This document shows, in pieces, positions 46,370 to 58,976 of a stretch of DNA of 64,000 nt. Numbering within the stretch: position 1 is the stretch's first letter; each line of letters starts with the position of its first letter. The notes beneath the pieces were generated by a model. It worked only from the letters and a program-made list of their open reading frames with translations. It was not told where the DNA came from and did no database searches. Location of the stretch: contig NC_133396.1 of the NCBI RefSeq assembly GCF_047511655.1, positions 127,977,490 through 128,041,489 on the forward strand, given 5' to 3'. The stretch comes from Castor canadensis. Taxonomy: Eukaryota; Chordata; Mammalia; Rodentia; Castoridae. The position numbers were made by a program, and so were the translations under genes.

Positions 46370-46560
46370 CTTCCACAGCTCTTACCACACATCACCAGCA
46401 CTCAGTTGATCTTGGGCTTGGCTTGGTTATGTTGTAAACTCCTGAAGGCAGGGACTCTGTCACGTTCTTGTTGGTCTCCATGCCCCACCCTGAAGACCTT
46501 ACAAAGTACCTGCCCCTGTAAAAGGGCTTGGTAAATTTTATTTCCTCCCCTCCTTTTTAA
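46370..46560 (+). mobile_element. L2 tail-like relic
   Basis: 'tgtaaactcctgaaggcagg' followed by 'gactctgtcacgttcttg' matches the L2 3' region. Confidence 0.45.
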
Positions 46561-46599
46561 ACATTTGACACGCCACTGTCTCTTAAACTAATTAACAAG

Positions 46600-46950
46600 T
46601 AAGTTTCCTGAATGAAGAGGGGTGGGAGGGAAGAGAATGAATATTTACTGAACACTGGCTGGGAGTTTTATCTGACTTTTCACTTCAACCTGGGACATTA
46701 GTAGCAGTGTCCCTATTTTGAAGATGATGAAGCTGAGACTCAGGTTAAATCACATGTTCAGGGTGACATTGTTGGGTTACATAGTTTGACAGTCATGGAG
46801 CCATGATTCAAACCTAGGTGTTTGGGAACGTGGAACCTTGGTTTCCTCATCTGTAAAATGGAGAGATAATCCTTACCTCATAAAGTTGTTTGGATGAAAG
46901 GAAGGAAGACATGCAAACCTTCCAGGGTAGTGCTTGGTATCAAGTAGGGT
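46600..46950 (+). mobile_element. MIR relics, both orientations
   Basis: A reversed segment ('gatgatgaagctgagactca') lies beside a forward one ('tttcctcatctgtaaaatgg'). Confidence 0.55.
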
Positions 46951-46977
46951 TCCCCCCACTTTATCCAGCCATGATGT

Positions 46978-47320
46978 CTCTCTCTCTCTTTTTTTTTTTT
47001 TTTTAGTGGCACTGGAGGTTGAACTCAGGGCCTGGGCTTCCTAAGGAAGGTACTCAATCACTTGAGTCATGCCCACAGCCCTTCTTGCTTTGGTTATTTT
47101 TGAGATAGGGTCTCGATTGATGCCCAGGCCAGCCTGGATGGCAGTCTTCCTATTCCCTGTGTAGCTGGGATGTTAGGCCTACACCACTATGCCCAGCCAT
47201 TGGCTGAGATGGCTCATGAACTCATGAGGTGGTCTCATGAACACTTTGCCTGAGCTGGTCTTGAACCATGATCCTCACGATCTCTACTTCCCTACTAGCT
47301 AGGATTACAGGCTTGAGCAC
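46978..47320 (-). mobile_element. (CT)n/T run plus ID/B1/B1 composite SINE
   Basis: A CT-then-T tract (46978-47004) precedes a reversed ID half (GGCACTGGAGGTTGAACTCA) and two reversed B1 halves, the second near 47215-47320. Confidence 0.75.
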
Positions 47321-47329
47321 AGCCTTGAT

Positions 47330-49420
47330 GTCTTGATCTCAAGGATCTGACATATGCTCTGACCCCCTGGCAGCCTTTGGAGCAAGGATGCAGTGGATGG
47401 CCTTGACTTCTTAACATCCTCGCTGTGTGTGTTGTTCAGATGCACGCATAACTGCTCTGCACATGCTTCCCAAGGATTCCTCCCCTCACCTTGGATCTTC
47501 CCTCATCCTGGAGCCCCCAGGTGGGGCAGGAGATTCATTTCTTCTGGAATTCCCCAGTGACAGACCTCCCATCGTCTCTGTAATCACAGAACAGCAGCCA
47601 GGTCTCCAGTCACTCGGCAAAGTCCTCTGAAGCAAGGGATTCTATCCGCCCACATTAATTGCTTTTGTTTGCCCTTTTAAAAATGAATTCCAACTTGTTC
47701 TCTCTCTCTCTCTTTTTCTTAATCTCATCCACAGGTTCCAGTGCTCTCTCTCCCTCTCAGTTCTGTTTCTGCCTTTCCATCTCTCTCTGTATTGATGCAC
47801 TCAGAGACCCCATCCAGAGTGATTGTGCAATATGGTATCTCACTGGCTGAGTCACAATACAGACTGGCAAGGTCAGGGCTGCCTTGCAAGGGCTTCTTTG
47901 GTGGGGCTAGGAAGAGCCAAAATTTATGTCTTTTGCTTCCTGATGCCCTTCCCTCTCATTCCTTTGGCTCTGGCTTCATCATTGTCTGGCTCGAGACACT
48001 ACCTGAGAAGGGAGGAGCTGGCTAGTTTAGGCACCTGCTAGTCTGGCCTGGTCTTCTGTCCCTTCAGTCCCTCTCTGACACCCCAGCCTGGCCACTGATG
48101 CATAGCATCATAGGGCCAGCATCACTGAAGGAAGAGGATGTTGGAGTTTTTTTCCTAGCTCTTCTCATACCCTTCCCTCTAAAGGTCCAAACTGAAAAGT
48201 CCTTGAGTCCTAAGAGAGGACGATTTCTTCCTTGTCACCTTTGGGTGCTGCCTCTTCCCACTGCTGGTCCTTGAGCTGAGCAGCAGGTCTCAGGTTGTAA
48301 ACTTCTGAAGGCAAGGATTCAGTCATGTTCTTTTGAGCCAGATGTGCATCCTTGCTGCAGGAGTCATGGTGGGGCTGCTTCAGACCACTCTGGTCCAGCC
48401 CTAGCAGAAGTCTTGTTTCAGGCTGTCGCTAGCTTTTGTGATTCTGTTCTAGTCATTGACCTGGATCTGGAGTTTGACAAATCTTGAGTACAGAAATGGG
48501 GATTTGCTCCTGAGCCCATGGGAGGGTAAAGTTTGTAGGAGGGCAGAACTATATGCAAGCCAGCCCAGTACGAGATTCTGAAGGTCTCCCAAGCACACAC
48601 ATTGTCTACAGGACAATGGGATCAGGGAGGACATGTTCCAGGCAGGGTGCTGGGCTGTTTAATTTGTTGTGTAAAGGCAGCATTGTGGACAAGGGGAGAT
48701 GGGCTGGCACTGGGGATTGTGATGACACACCAAGAGCCATTTCCTAACACCAAGAGGTGGAGTTAGGAATCGAAGCCTCAGGGTAGATTGAGGTGGTGAC
48801 TGCAGATAGGGAGGTGACAGTTAGGGCAGAGGGTGCTGTGTAGGATCCCTTAGAAGGACCTCTTGACATGAGAGAAGTTTCCATTGGGTCATCCCACATG
48901 CAGGAGCTTTGCCCTGCAATATTGTAGAGACACCTCTTGAAGCTGACCCAAAAGAAGTGTCTTCTAGCCATTAAAGTAGCAGAGGGGAGGTGACAAGGAA
49001 CTGTCAGGGCAGAGGCTGTGGGGCATGAAAAGGAGGTACAGATGTGCCCTGTCCATGTCTCCTGAGCCCCACTATTCCCAGTGCCCAGATCAGCACAGTT
49101 AGCCCCTCCAATCTCCTGGGGCTCAGCAATACTGCCAGACAGAAAAGGAAAGGGGAAGATGACTCTTGTCTGCTTCTTTCTTCCAAAGTCACTTTTTAGC
49201 TCTGCTTGTCAAAGCTGAGATACAGTGGCATCTCCCTGGCACTGCCAGCCCTAGAGCTGGGGCTGTGTGGTGTTTCTCAAGTGTCCTCTTGACTTTACCC
49301 AGTTTCTCTGGCAAAAAGCAGAGTGTTAACTGCTTACTGCAGCTTAAAGGTGGAGATCCTCCTGCAGACTTCAATCCTAAAGTACATCCTCCTTTCTGCC
49401 CCACCTTCAGAAGGGCCTTT
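47330..49420. other. Intronic stretch, no clear feature
   Basis: A short (CT)n run at 47698-47713 and an L2-like phrase at 48290-48330 ('ttgtaaacttctgaaggcaa'). No supported gene. Confidence 0.4.
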
Positions 49421-49425
49421 GTTAT

Positions 49426-49640
49426 TTTGAGACAGGGTCTTGAATTTGAATTTATTTTCAGCATCGGGGTTTGAACTCAGGGCCTCACGCTTGCTAAGCA
49501 GGCACTCTACCACCTGAGCCACTCCACCAGTGACACAGGTCTTGTTATGCAGCGTAGGATGTCTTCCAACTCAAAAATCCTGCTGCCTCTGCCTCCCCAG
49601 TACTGGGATTACAGGCCTGCACCACCTCCTGGCCTCAGAG
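49426..49640 (-). mobile_element. B1 SINE interrupted by an ID-like SINE
   Basis: The reversed B1 starts GAGACAGGGTCTTG, is broken by an ID half (about 49441-49530, GGGGTTTGAACTCAGGGCCT), and resumes after a near repeat of the break point (AGGTCTTG) to end 'actgggattacaggcctgca'. Confidence 0.75.
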
Positions 49641-49954
49641 GTGTCTTCTAAAGCCTTTATCTGCTGGGGAAGGAAGGCAGGGGCTTGGACTAAGGGACCC
49701 CACCTGAGTGTCTATACAATGAATAGAGTTGTCTGTGGTGCAAGATTGAGGTCAAGCTAAACACCTGCCTGCCCAGCCCCCACCCATCCTGCTTTCCTGG
49801 CCCAGCTTGGATGGAGGCAGGGGTGTCCTGGGGTGATCATCTGCTGGCTAGCCCTTAGGAGGCCAGTGGGAAAGTGCCTCTGTCTGTTTCCTGGATACGG
49901 GACTCCTCAAGACCAAGTCTGTGGTTGCAGTGGAAGAAGAAAGGGGAGATGTCG

Positions 49955-50200
49955 GTTAATTTCAGCTAGACAAGAAGAATCAGTTCTGGTGATCTTACAC
50001 AGCATGGTGACTAGCACTAATAACAATGTACTCGATAGTTCAGAATTGCCAGCAGAGTGAATTTCCATGTTCTCATCTTGAAGAAATTATAAGAATGTGA
50101 GGTGGTGTATATAATTAGCTTGATTTTGCTCATTCCACCACCTTACCACTTCTCATAAATATATACAGTTTGTATTTGTCAGCTAAAGAAAAGAAAACAA
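49955..50200 (+). mobile_element. Ancient L1M 3' UTR fragment
   Basis: 'taataacaatgtactcgata', 'gaaattataagaatgtgagg', 'aattagcttgattttgctca' and 'tacagtttgtatttgtcagc'. Confidence 0.65.
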
Positions 50201-50209
50201 GTTTAGAAT

Positions 50210-51580
50210 GCTGGGCTCAGAACCCACCTCCATGGTGATCTTACGGGGAGCTCAAGTGTACATCACAGGTTATGAGGAAAAGTTGTTCAGGGGATCAGAA
50301 ATATCTCAGCACAAAGATTTGAGATTTGACTGGGCAGGACACAGGCAGGGGGCTCTCTTGTGCTCCCCTCTGAGATGGAGGGTTAGCTATGCCATCTTTC
50401 TGCTTCTCTTGCCCTCAGGAAAACTTGCCTAGGCACCTGGCCCAAGCATGACTAGTCTATTCTGCATGCCTGCTCTACCCCAGCCAGTATCTGCAGCCTG
50501 GGCAGAGTCTAGAGGCAGGACTCTCTTCCTTACCATCCCTGCCATTGTATTACTTTTGGCTATTTGTGGTCAGGATCTGGGGAGAAGTGACCCATGGCTG
50601 GATCTCTTTAGAATTCACAACCTCAGAGGGACCTTACACTTTAAATAGGTTGTGTAGAAAGACTTGTCAATGTTCAGAAACAAAATGATTGATGTTTCTT
50701 ATTTTTAAGGGAGTTGATTGCCAGTAAAACCCTGGGCTGGGGCCCCTAACCATGCCCAGTCTAGAAGTATACAATTAACTCTGTATAGCCCCAGGAGAAG
50801 AAGCCATCACCAGAACAGCTGGAGAGCAGGACCTGGAGGCTCCTTCTGGACAGCAGCTCAGGGCTGCAGGCTCACCACATCCCTTGTGGGCTGAGCCCTA
50901 GGCTGCTGAGGGGTGTGAGAGCCTGGCTTCGAGGAAGGAAAAACCTGTGTCCCTCTATGGATTTGGCTCTCCCTTAAGGATGTGTAACTGCAGGTAACTC
51001 ACTATCCCCTCTGGACCCCACTTGTTTATATCACCCAGGAAATAGTACCAACAATCTAAGACTTCCTCCCTTGGGTTATGTGAAGCTGCAATGACAAATA
51101 TTCAATGTGTATAAAAAGCTATGCAAATGTTAGATTATTCTTACTATGGTTATTGTTCTGGGGCAACAGAGAACTTCTGGAGCCCTGGGTTTGAGCTCTA
51201 ACTCCATAGGGAAGTTCCGGTAGCCCACAGCTTCCTTCCTAGGGGAGTGAAGAAGGAGCCATTGGGATGTCACCTGCCTGCTTCTCCATGCCACCTGGAT
51301 TTTTTGGGCCAAGTCTTGGAGAATTAGAGAAACCTGGTCAACCAGAATACAAATCCCAGGGCCAGTCTATTCCTCCTCTGCCCCCTTCCCTTCTTCTTCC
51401 TCATTCTGCTCCCCAGGTCATTTTTCATTTCCCTCCTGATGGAGCTGGGGGGTTCTGGCTCTCTTGGGCAGGGTGGTGGAGGCTGGGTGTTTGATGCTTG
51501 GTTTGCCATTTGCTTACCTTGTTTGTGGAGATGTTGCAAAGCCTGACAGAAACCTGTCTCCTCCTTCCCAGGCAGGGCAG
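50210..51580. other. Intronic stretch, no clear feature
   Basis: Unique-looking sequence with only short unsupported frames. Confidence 0.4.
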
Positions 51581-51589
51581 GAACTCTCG

Positions 51590-51805
51590 TTTATGATGGT
51601 GATACCTGTATTTATAGAGCGTCTTAGCTGCCGAGAGCCAGGATGCTTTTCCTCTGTACATGATCCCATCATTCTGGAGGCGCAGACTGAAGGAAAGGGT
51701 CACAGTGACCTTGTGACTGAGGCTCTGAAGCATTCAGTGGCTTGCCTGAGGCCTCACAGCCAGTGGCAGGGCCAGGATTTGAGTTTCAGATTCAGGACTG
51801 CTGCT
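51590..51805 (-). mobile_element. MIR relic
   Basis: 'tgtatttatagagcgtctta', 'gcctgaggcctcacagccag' and 'tggcagggccaggatttgag' match reversed MIR. Confidence 0.6.
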
Positions 51806-51809
51806 GGGA

Positions 51810-53370
51810 TTAATTGAGAGGCCTCTTGACTTGCTGGCCCATTTTCTCAGTGCCTAAGAGTGAGGACTGTGCCTGCATGCCCTGCCTTTGGGGGAGGTTG
51901 ATTCAGGGGGACCTCGGGCCCTGTGTGTCCCTGAAGATCAGTGGGAGTGAGAAGGTGGGAGGTGGATGTGGTCCAGAGGCAGCTGTACCTCGGCCATCTC
52001 GTGACTACCTGGCGTGAACATGAATATGGAACAAGCATCTTAGTTGAATACTAAGTTAACCCTCTGTCCCCTACAGCAAGTGTCTCAAAAGGGCGGGCTC
52101 CAGGCAGGCTTCTTTGATTGGCCACTTGGTTGTGGGTGGAGCTTCTCCTGGCTCTGCCCCGCCAGGAAGCAGGTGGATTAGGACTCTTGTCACTCTTCCC
52201 AGAACACGCTGCTAAGAGGTGTGGAAAGGACCGTTTGGGGCACAAGGATCTCGACTCCTGCACACCCTTCCTGGGCTGGTAAGGATAGGCTCCCTCTGAG
52301 CAAAGTGGGCTGGGGATGGAGGCATGGTGAGCTGCGGGGACAGGATGGGCAGTTGGCCATCCTGACTGTTGACTCAGTTTATGTTTCAGGTGCCTCTCCA
52401 GCTCTTTCCTCACTCTGTACTATTGATTTCGTTCTCCCTTTCTCTCTCTTGTTCTTTTCTGTCTCTTTTAGTCAATTATTTACTCAGCAAATTGGAGCTC
52501 TGGAATATGCCATTTCCTTCCTTCCAGAGGAGTCTTCCAGACCCCCATGCCCTCCTCCCCATAGATTTCTCTGCCCTCCCTCCCAGGTCCTCTTTGCTTC
52601 AGAACACTCTCTCCTCCTCTCCCATAAGCTCTGTGATCAGTAGCACCAGGAAGTGCTGAGGGCAGGAACAGTCTGGGAAGTGCCAACTGTTTGCCTAAGG
52701 TGGGGTTGGGCTGTGGTCTGACAGGCTAGGCTGGGCCAGGGTGGAGCGTGGGCTTGGGTGTTTGGCTCTTGTGTTGCTTTGTCCCTCCCACACCTTCTGC
52801 CTTCTCCCCTCCTCCCATGCCCCACTTCTGGTCCCTGATGGAGACAGAGAGGCGTCAAAGCAGCTGCTCCATCCTCTGATGGTCTTGCTTTGCTGAGATG
52901 CTAGTTCTTTTCCAGACCCCAGGTACAGAGAGCTAAACACCACCTGGGGCTGGCCATGCCTTCAGAGCCAGCATGGTCCTGGGGAGGAGGAGTGTTGGAT
53001 TTTACTTCTGAAGATGACGTGTCTTCACATCATGGTGGAACCTTGGGGCATTTGCTTTCTCTTATGGAGCACTAGCTGGACCTCTGTCAGAGGTCAAAGT
53101 GGAAGGAGCTATAGAAAGCAAGATGTGACTTGTGCCTGTGGTTCTCCTGGAAAGGGAAAAGCAGCCTGGGGCTTCTTACCATGTGTTATCCAGAGAGGAG
53201 TCCCAGGACCAGTTTATTGCACAGTGGCCACAGAAAAGATCACAGAGGGTCTGATGTCAAGCATACATAAAACTAAAGAGATTAATGTGATAACCTTCAG
53301 ATGTCCAAGTTTTAACCATCTTGAAGTAGTCTCATGGCCAGTCTAATTTTAGGTATGTTTCTTGTTGTTT
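51810..53370. other. Intronic stretch, no clear feature
   Basis: Pyrimidine-rich segment 52410-52480 and several overlapping frames without family or splice support. Confidence 0.4.
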
Positions 53371-53379
53371 CTACTCTCT

Positions 53380-53990
53380 GATTATTTTGAAGAAAATTCT
53401 AGACAGCTTATTATTTCATCTCTAAAGATAAGGACTCTTAAGAAAAACACTAAAATATCACTATCACACCTAAACCAAACTAACAACTCCTTAACGTCAT
53501 CAAATCCTGTTAGTGTTTGTATTTCCCTGGTTATTGTATTTCATGAAAAAATTTCCATGTTTTCTTTTAAATTTAGACCCTAATAAGAACCATACATTGG
53601 GATTGGTTGTTGCAGCTCTCAAGTCATTCATAATCTGTAGCATTGTTTTTCTTCCTTTCTTGCAATGTTTTGCCGAAGAAACTGGGTTATTTTTCCCATA
53701 GTTTTTCACATTCTGAGTTTAGCTGATTTTATCTTCATCATGTCATTTAACTTGCTCCACTGTCCCTGAATTTCCTGCAAGTGTGGTTAGACTTAAGGCT
53801 TGATCAAATTTAGGTTCCTTTGATTTATTTACTGGCGGTGGGGGGGCGGGAAAAACCTATCAGGAGGCACACGATGTTTGGTTGTCTCTCTTTTTGGGAT
53901 GTCAGCAGCTTTGATGATCACTGCCCACATCCATTAATTCATTACAGGCTAATTGACTATTAATTATGCTCTAATTAGACGTTGCTTCTT
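53380..53990 (+). mobile_element. Ancient L1M-type fragment
   Basis: Landmarks in order: 'ctctaaagataaggactctt', 'tatcacacctaaaccaaact', 'gattggttgttgcagctctc', 'gccgaagaaactgggttatt', 'atcaggaggcacacgatgtt' and 'gctttgatgatcactgccca', then the A/T-rich tail with several TAATTA cores. Confidence 0.75.
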
Positions 53991-54424
53991 TGATTTCACA
54001 GTAAGTGATCTCTTGCTTTGGAAAGGGGCCTTCTCTAGGAGGTGTTGCTGTGGAGGCTGAGACCACATGGCAACAGGGCCCACTCCCATCTATTCTGGCT
54101 GCTCTTTCATCTGGTGAGTCAGGGGTCCCATCATGCCAGCTTGGGAGTCCTAGAAAGAGTCCTCTGTTCTTCAGTCAGATTTCAAGTCTTTGTGCTGATG
54201 GAGTCAAAGCCTGAGGCATTTCAAATAACTTTTCCAACTAGCTCTGAAATACAGTTCAGCCATACTTAATCAGATTAACACTCTGACACACAGCTTCCCT
54301 GACTGTCCCCAACCCCATCCCCCAGCTCTTTCTGCTATCACTGACCTAATAATAACTCTCTGTATCCTTACAACAGTGTATGGTTTACAAACCACACACA
54401 CAAGAAATAGCCCAGCAAAGCTTC

Positions 54425-54605
54425 GAGGTCAGCTTGCCTGGGTGTGGACTGTGGCTCTACCACTTGCTGGTTGTTTGGCAACTGCCTCAGCTTCTCTACC
54501 TCCCTTATAGGGTTGTTATGAACATTATGTGATAAAATATAAATGAAGAATTGAGCATGGGATGTAGTGGGAGTTTGATACACATTGGCTATTGTTATTT
54601 TGAAT
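54425..54605 (+). mobile_element. MIR relic
   Basis: 'gtggctctaccacttgctgg', 'cctcagcttctctacctccc' and 'agggttgttatgaacattat'. Confidence 0.75.
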
Positions 54606-54847
54606 CTTCTCACAGCCATCCAGTGTCTAGCTTTGAGTCTGTAGACCCACACAAGGCACAGAGTGGCAGACAATTGAAAGTTGGTTGAATGGAATGCACA
54701 GAGGATTGTATGTTACTCATTCCAGTGAGTCCATCACTACAGGGATTTAAGCAGCATTTCACAGTTTTCCTTTTCACTCTGGCCAGGGTCATCAGAAAGT
54801 TGCTTTAATTTTAAGGATGATGAAGTTGTGCCTAGAGAAGTCAGAGA

Positions 54848-54952
54848 GGGCTGGCAAGTGGCTCAAGTGGTAGAGCACCTGCTTAGCAAGTGTGAAGCCC
54901 TGAGTTCAAACCCCAGTACCACCAAAAAGAAAAAAAAAAAAAAGCAGATGAG
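54848..54952 (+). mobile_element. Young ID-like SINE with perfect 14-bp target duplication
   Basis: Near-consensus tRNA-derived monomer: GTGGCTCAAGTGGTAGAGC, GAGTTCAAACCCCAGTACC and an A run. Flanks AGAGAAGTCAGAGA at 54834-54847 and 54953-54966 are identical, which makes it one of the youngest insertions here. Confidence 0.92.
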
Positions 54953-54969
54953 AGAGAAGTCAGAGAACT

Positions 54970-57490
54970 TGCTCTCAAAAGTGTGTTGAGTTAGAAGCTA
55001 TGCCTAAAAGGAAATCCAGCCACTTGGCTGCTCCATCCCTTCTTTGGGAATGGAAGCAAGCAGGGAGGGTGTGGAGAGGACCTGGAGTTTGGCTCAAACC
55101 TGCTCTTGTACTTTTCCCTTTTAGAGCTTGGGCTATCTCTTGCCCTTGAGAGAAGGCCCCCTGAGGCCTTGGGCATAGACAACCTGGTGGACATGGCTCC
55201 TCCCTGGAAGCTTGCAGTCCCCTGGGGCCTTGTCCATCTGGCTATGCCTATCAGAGTTGGAAATCTGCAGTGAGACACAGCCTGCCTGGGCAAAGAAGGA
55301 AGGCTATTTATGAGGGGGGCAATCAGCCACAGGCTCCCAGTGCCCTGCTGGACCTAAGTGAGCCAGAGATTCCAGGCCCAGGAGGCTTTTGAGAAGGTGC
55401 CAAGGCCCTGAAGCTCATTGGCTCTGAACCAGCTCCTCTCACTGTCCAGTCCCTGTGCCTCTCCATGTGTTGGCCATAGAGACACAAGACACCCTCTGTG
55501 GGCCTCAGAGGGAGACTGTGAGAAGTGGAGCTGGGGATTAATAGCAAGGAAGTCCAACTCTGGGGGCAGGAGAGGAGGTGGGGAGCTGGGCAAGCAGGAA
55601 GCATGGGCACTACTCTCTTGGGCATCCCAGGAGGAGGAATATACACACTGAGCAAAATACAAGATGTATTGGTTCTCTGGGTTCCTGCCTGGAACACCTT
55701 TAGCTACTTCTTTTGCTAGGAGCTCGGCCTTGTGACCCAGGCATGTGAGCAGATGGTGGCAGGATTTCCATTTCAGCTTATAACAGGTGTTATAAGTTGA
55801 AGTGATTGTTGATTGCTTTCTCTTCTGTCCCTCTGATTCCACGTCCCCGTGGTGGTCACTGGTGGGGCGGGTGGGAACAGAGTGGCGAGATCATGCATAG
55901 AATCGTGAGAACGAGAGGCGGAAGCACTTATAGAGTTCTGTGCTCTGTGCTCTCCTGCCCTCCATGGATTCTGGGGCTGGGCCTCAAGTCACCTGTTTCT
56001 TTCCCTGTGCTTTGCATATCATGGGCACCAATAGAACATTGGTGAGTGAAGAAGTGACTGAGTTGGCAGAACAGGAGGGAGAAGCTTTACCCTTCCTGAC
56101 TTTTCAGGCCCAAGCCCACCAGCCCTCCTCTAAGGCACAGAAAAGCTGGCTATCCACTCATGCCCTCTGGTCTACAAAAACTCAAGGGCACAGATGGAGC
56201 TGGCAGAAGGGGACAGGGAACTCGAGCTGCCTTTGGTCACAGAGAAAGTCAGCCACAGCAGGACTGGACACGTCGAATGCTCAGAGCCTGCCTCACAAAG
56301 CAGCTTAGGAGAAAATTAAGTGGACTCAGCCAGGGGAGGTACAACTCACTGTTCTGGAGTCCTCAGAGGGGGGCTGGGCAGGGTGAGGAGCCAGGCAAGG
56401 GACTGGGCTCCCTACGGGCAAAGGGTCCATCCCCATACAACAGCCCATCCGTGCTCGGCATTTACAGCCCAGAAGCAGATGTCACTGCTTCTCCTTGCTC
56501 CTGTTCTCCAACCTGCATACACCCCAGCCACCGAGATCTTTGCAGAATTTAGTGACCCAGGGCACAGCCAGAGCAGACTCCTGCTGTATGACTTCCTCTC
56601 GGGTTTGCCCCCAAGCTACTTCAACAATCATGAAAAAGAACTTTCTCAGGGCTCAGGTACTGAGCACCTGCAATAGTTTCTAAAGGTTTTTGTCCTGTAG
56701 ATACAAGCAAACCCAGCCAGCCAGCCAGGCAGGGACTTGCACACTGTGTGTGCCAGAGGCTCCTCGGGACAGATGGCTGGACGATTGGCTTCCCAGCCCT
56801 GGGATGGAGTTCTTGATATTTCTCATCATGAAAATTTCATGTGGTGGTCATTGTTTCTTTGTCAAACTAGAGATGTTATTTATTTGTAAGTTCTGTAATA
56901 GAGTAATCTGTCCTAGTTTGCCCAGGACTTTCCTGATTTCCAGGACTTTTCCTGACTGAAAGTCCTGCATTCTAGGATCCCCCCCTCAAGTCCCAGGAAA
57001 GTGGAGAGTCCCTAAGGATCCTCACCTGCCAGCCTGTAAAGCCCAGTTTGCATTTCTGTGCTGCTTACATTCGTCTTCTGCAGGTTGACTTCAGAGATTT
57101 GAACGTACACATAGCTGGGCAGGGATGTCACCTACTCATGGTGCACCAAGCAGATCTTTCGTATCTCTTAGGAGCCCCAAGACAGTCCATGTAGCTGCAT
57201 CTCTGTACCTGCAGTTAGGGTAGTTGCAGCGGAGGGGGGAGAGGTTTTCTGGCCTGGCTGTTGCTGAGTGCTTTGATCACATATTGTATGAATCAATCTC
57301 TTTTAAATAACTCCAAGTGTCATTTGGCCTCTGGTTTCCAGTCTTCTTCCCCTTAATATGGTTGCTATGCCAAAAGATGAAGGGATGAATAGGTGACACA
57401 ACACACTTTAGTAAATGGAGAAACTGAAGTCTCAGGAAAGTTTAGCCAACTGTTGGCCTCAGGTCATGTAAAATGCTAGGCTCAGAATCA
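54970..57490. other. Intronic stretch, no clear gene
   Basis: Contains an 8-bp-arm inverted repeat CTTATAAC-AGGT-GTTATAAG (55777-55796) and a short CCAGGACTTT repeat cluster (56920-56965). Long frames such as 55354-55842 minus lack motifs. Confidence 0.4.
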
Positions 57491-57496
57491 ACTTCC

Positions 57497-57622
57497 AGCA
57501 AAGCATGGTGGCACACACCTGTGATCCCAGCACTTAGGAGGTAGAGGCAGGAAGAAGGAAGATCTTGAGTTCCAGGACAGCTTGGGCTGCACAGTGAGAT
57601 CCTGTCTCAGAAAAAAAAAAAT
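57497..57622 (+). mobile_element. B1 monomer
   Basis: GCATGGTGGCACACACCTGT, 'gatcccagcacttaggaggt' and 'gtgagatcctgtctcagaaa'. Confidence 0.85.
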
Positions 57623-57784
57623 TGACTTTCAATTCAGCAGTTCAGCAGTGATAGACACAAAATGTCCAGCTTTTGTGATTTCTGGGATCGTCTTGCCACT
57701 CCAAATCACTTCTCCGGAATCTTACCTCTCCCGTTAAGACGTTAGAAAAACTCAGCCGGTTATTCCTTTCTATTTCCAAGTTCT

Positions 57785-57960
57785 TTTTTGAACACTTTTA
57801 TTACTATATGTTAGTTGTGCAGGGGATTTTATTGTGAAATTTCCATATATACTATGTGCTCCCCCCTTGTAGGTTCATCCTCCTCCATTATTCTCTCTCT
57901 TCCCCTTCCCCTCTAAGCTCTTTTCCTTTGGTTCCTTTCTTTGTCTTATTAACGATGAGA
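57785..57960 (-). mobile_element. L1-like 3' end, antisense
   Basis: Reversed, it reads 'atatggaaatttcacaat', 'aaaatcccctgcacaacta' and 'agtaataaaagtg', the same tail type as the 234-235-bp insertions but with a different upstream part. Confidence 0.65.
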
Positions 57961-58168
57961 TTTTCTTGCTCAGCATCAGCTACTTCTCTGATGGGGGTCA
58001 AAAACATCACCAGAACTGAAGCTTCCTATTGCTCAGCCCCACCTTTCCCGTCCCGTGCATCCCAGAAAGCAGTTATTCACTGAGGCCCCTTTCTTCATCC
58101 TATTTATAGATCTTGTCAACATGTCTTTGTCTCTAGTGGTAAACACTAGGTTACACTTCTTTTTCCTC

Positions 58169-58258
58169 TTTTTTTTTTTGGCAGTACCAGGGTTTGAACT
58201 CGGGCCTCACGCTTGCTAGGCAGGTGCTCTTACTGCTTGAGCCACTCTGCCAGCCCTA
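58169..58258 (-). mobile_element. ID-like SINE
   Basis: T run, then GCAGTACCAGGGTTTGAACT through GCTTGAGCCACTCTGCCAGC. Confidence 0.9.
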
Positions 58259-58734
58259 TTCTATACTTTCTAATCTTGCCCTCTATTTTAGTCCTTGAGG
58301 TACTGAAGATTTCCTTCTACCTTCTGCCCTTCAAAATCCACAACCCTGATTCTTCCCTGGTGTGCCTGACAGTCACAGTAGTGACAATCGTCCTGTGCGA
58401 GACAGGCCCGCGGGTGGCAGAGGCCTCTGGGATGTGAGCCAGAGGAGGACTCATGAAAGCACAGCCTCAGAGGCTAGATTTCTACTCCTTCCACTCATCC
58501 CAGCAGGGTGACTCATGTCACCCCTGCCCTTGGGGCCAGGGCAGGAGGCAGGATGTTGTCAGAGGACTTGTAATTGGAGTCCAGAGATGTCCTGGGTGGC
58601 AGCGGCTGATGAACTGCACTTGGCTGCCGAGGTCAGAGCACAGCCCAGGAGCCATCTGCCCAGCTCTGTCCGTGTCCTGCCAGTCTGTCTGCGAGCAGGA
58701 TGTCTAACCTCATTTTGTCTCAGCGTCCTCCTCT

Positions 58735-58870
58735 TCAGAGGCAGGTGGCAACAACTGCCGTCTTAAAAGGTTCTCGTGAAGATGAAATGAACTGCTTCTG
58801 GAATGATGCCTGACACAAATGTGTACTCAATAAGTAGCTTATATCCTCTGCCATTTGTCTCTCTGGAAAA
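58735..58870 (+). mobile_element. MIR tail
   Basis: 'tctcgtgaagatgaaatgaa' and 'gaatgatgcctgacacaaat' then 'gtactcaataagtagctta'. Confidence 0.55.
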
Positions 58871-58976
58871 TTCTTCATTCATTTGATGAATATGAGGTAG
58901 GAACGCATGGATAATCATGTTGACATTTCAGGCGTTTTGTAACACCCTTTATTTTCCTGTCAGTTGCTTTCCTCCT

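Noticed and set aside
53930-53990. Dense TAATTA cluster that looks like a homeodomain enhancer
   Set aside because: It is continuous with an ancient L1M-type fragment (53380 onward) whose tail is naturally AT-rich; exaptation is possible but not indicated.
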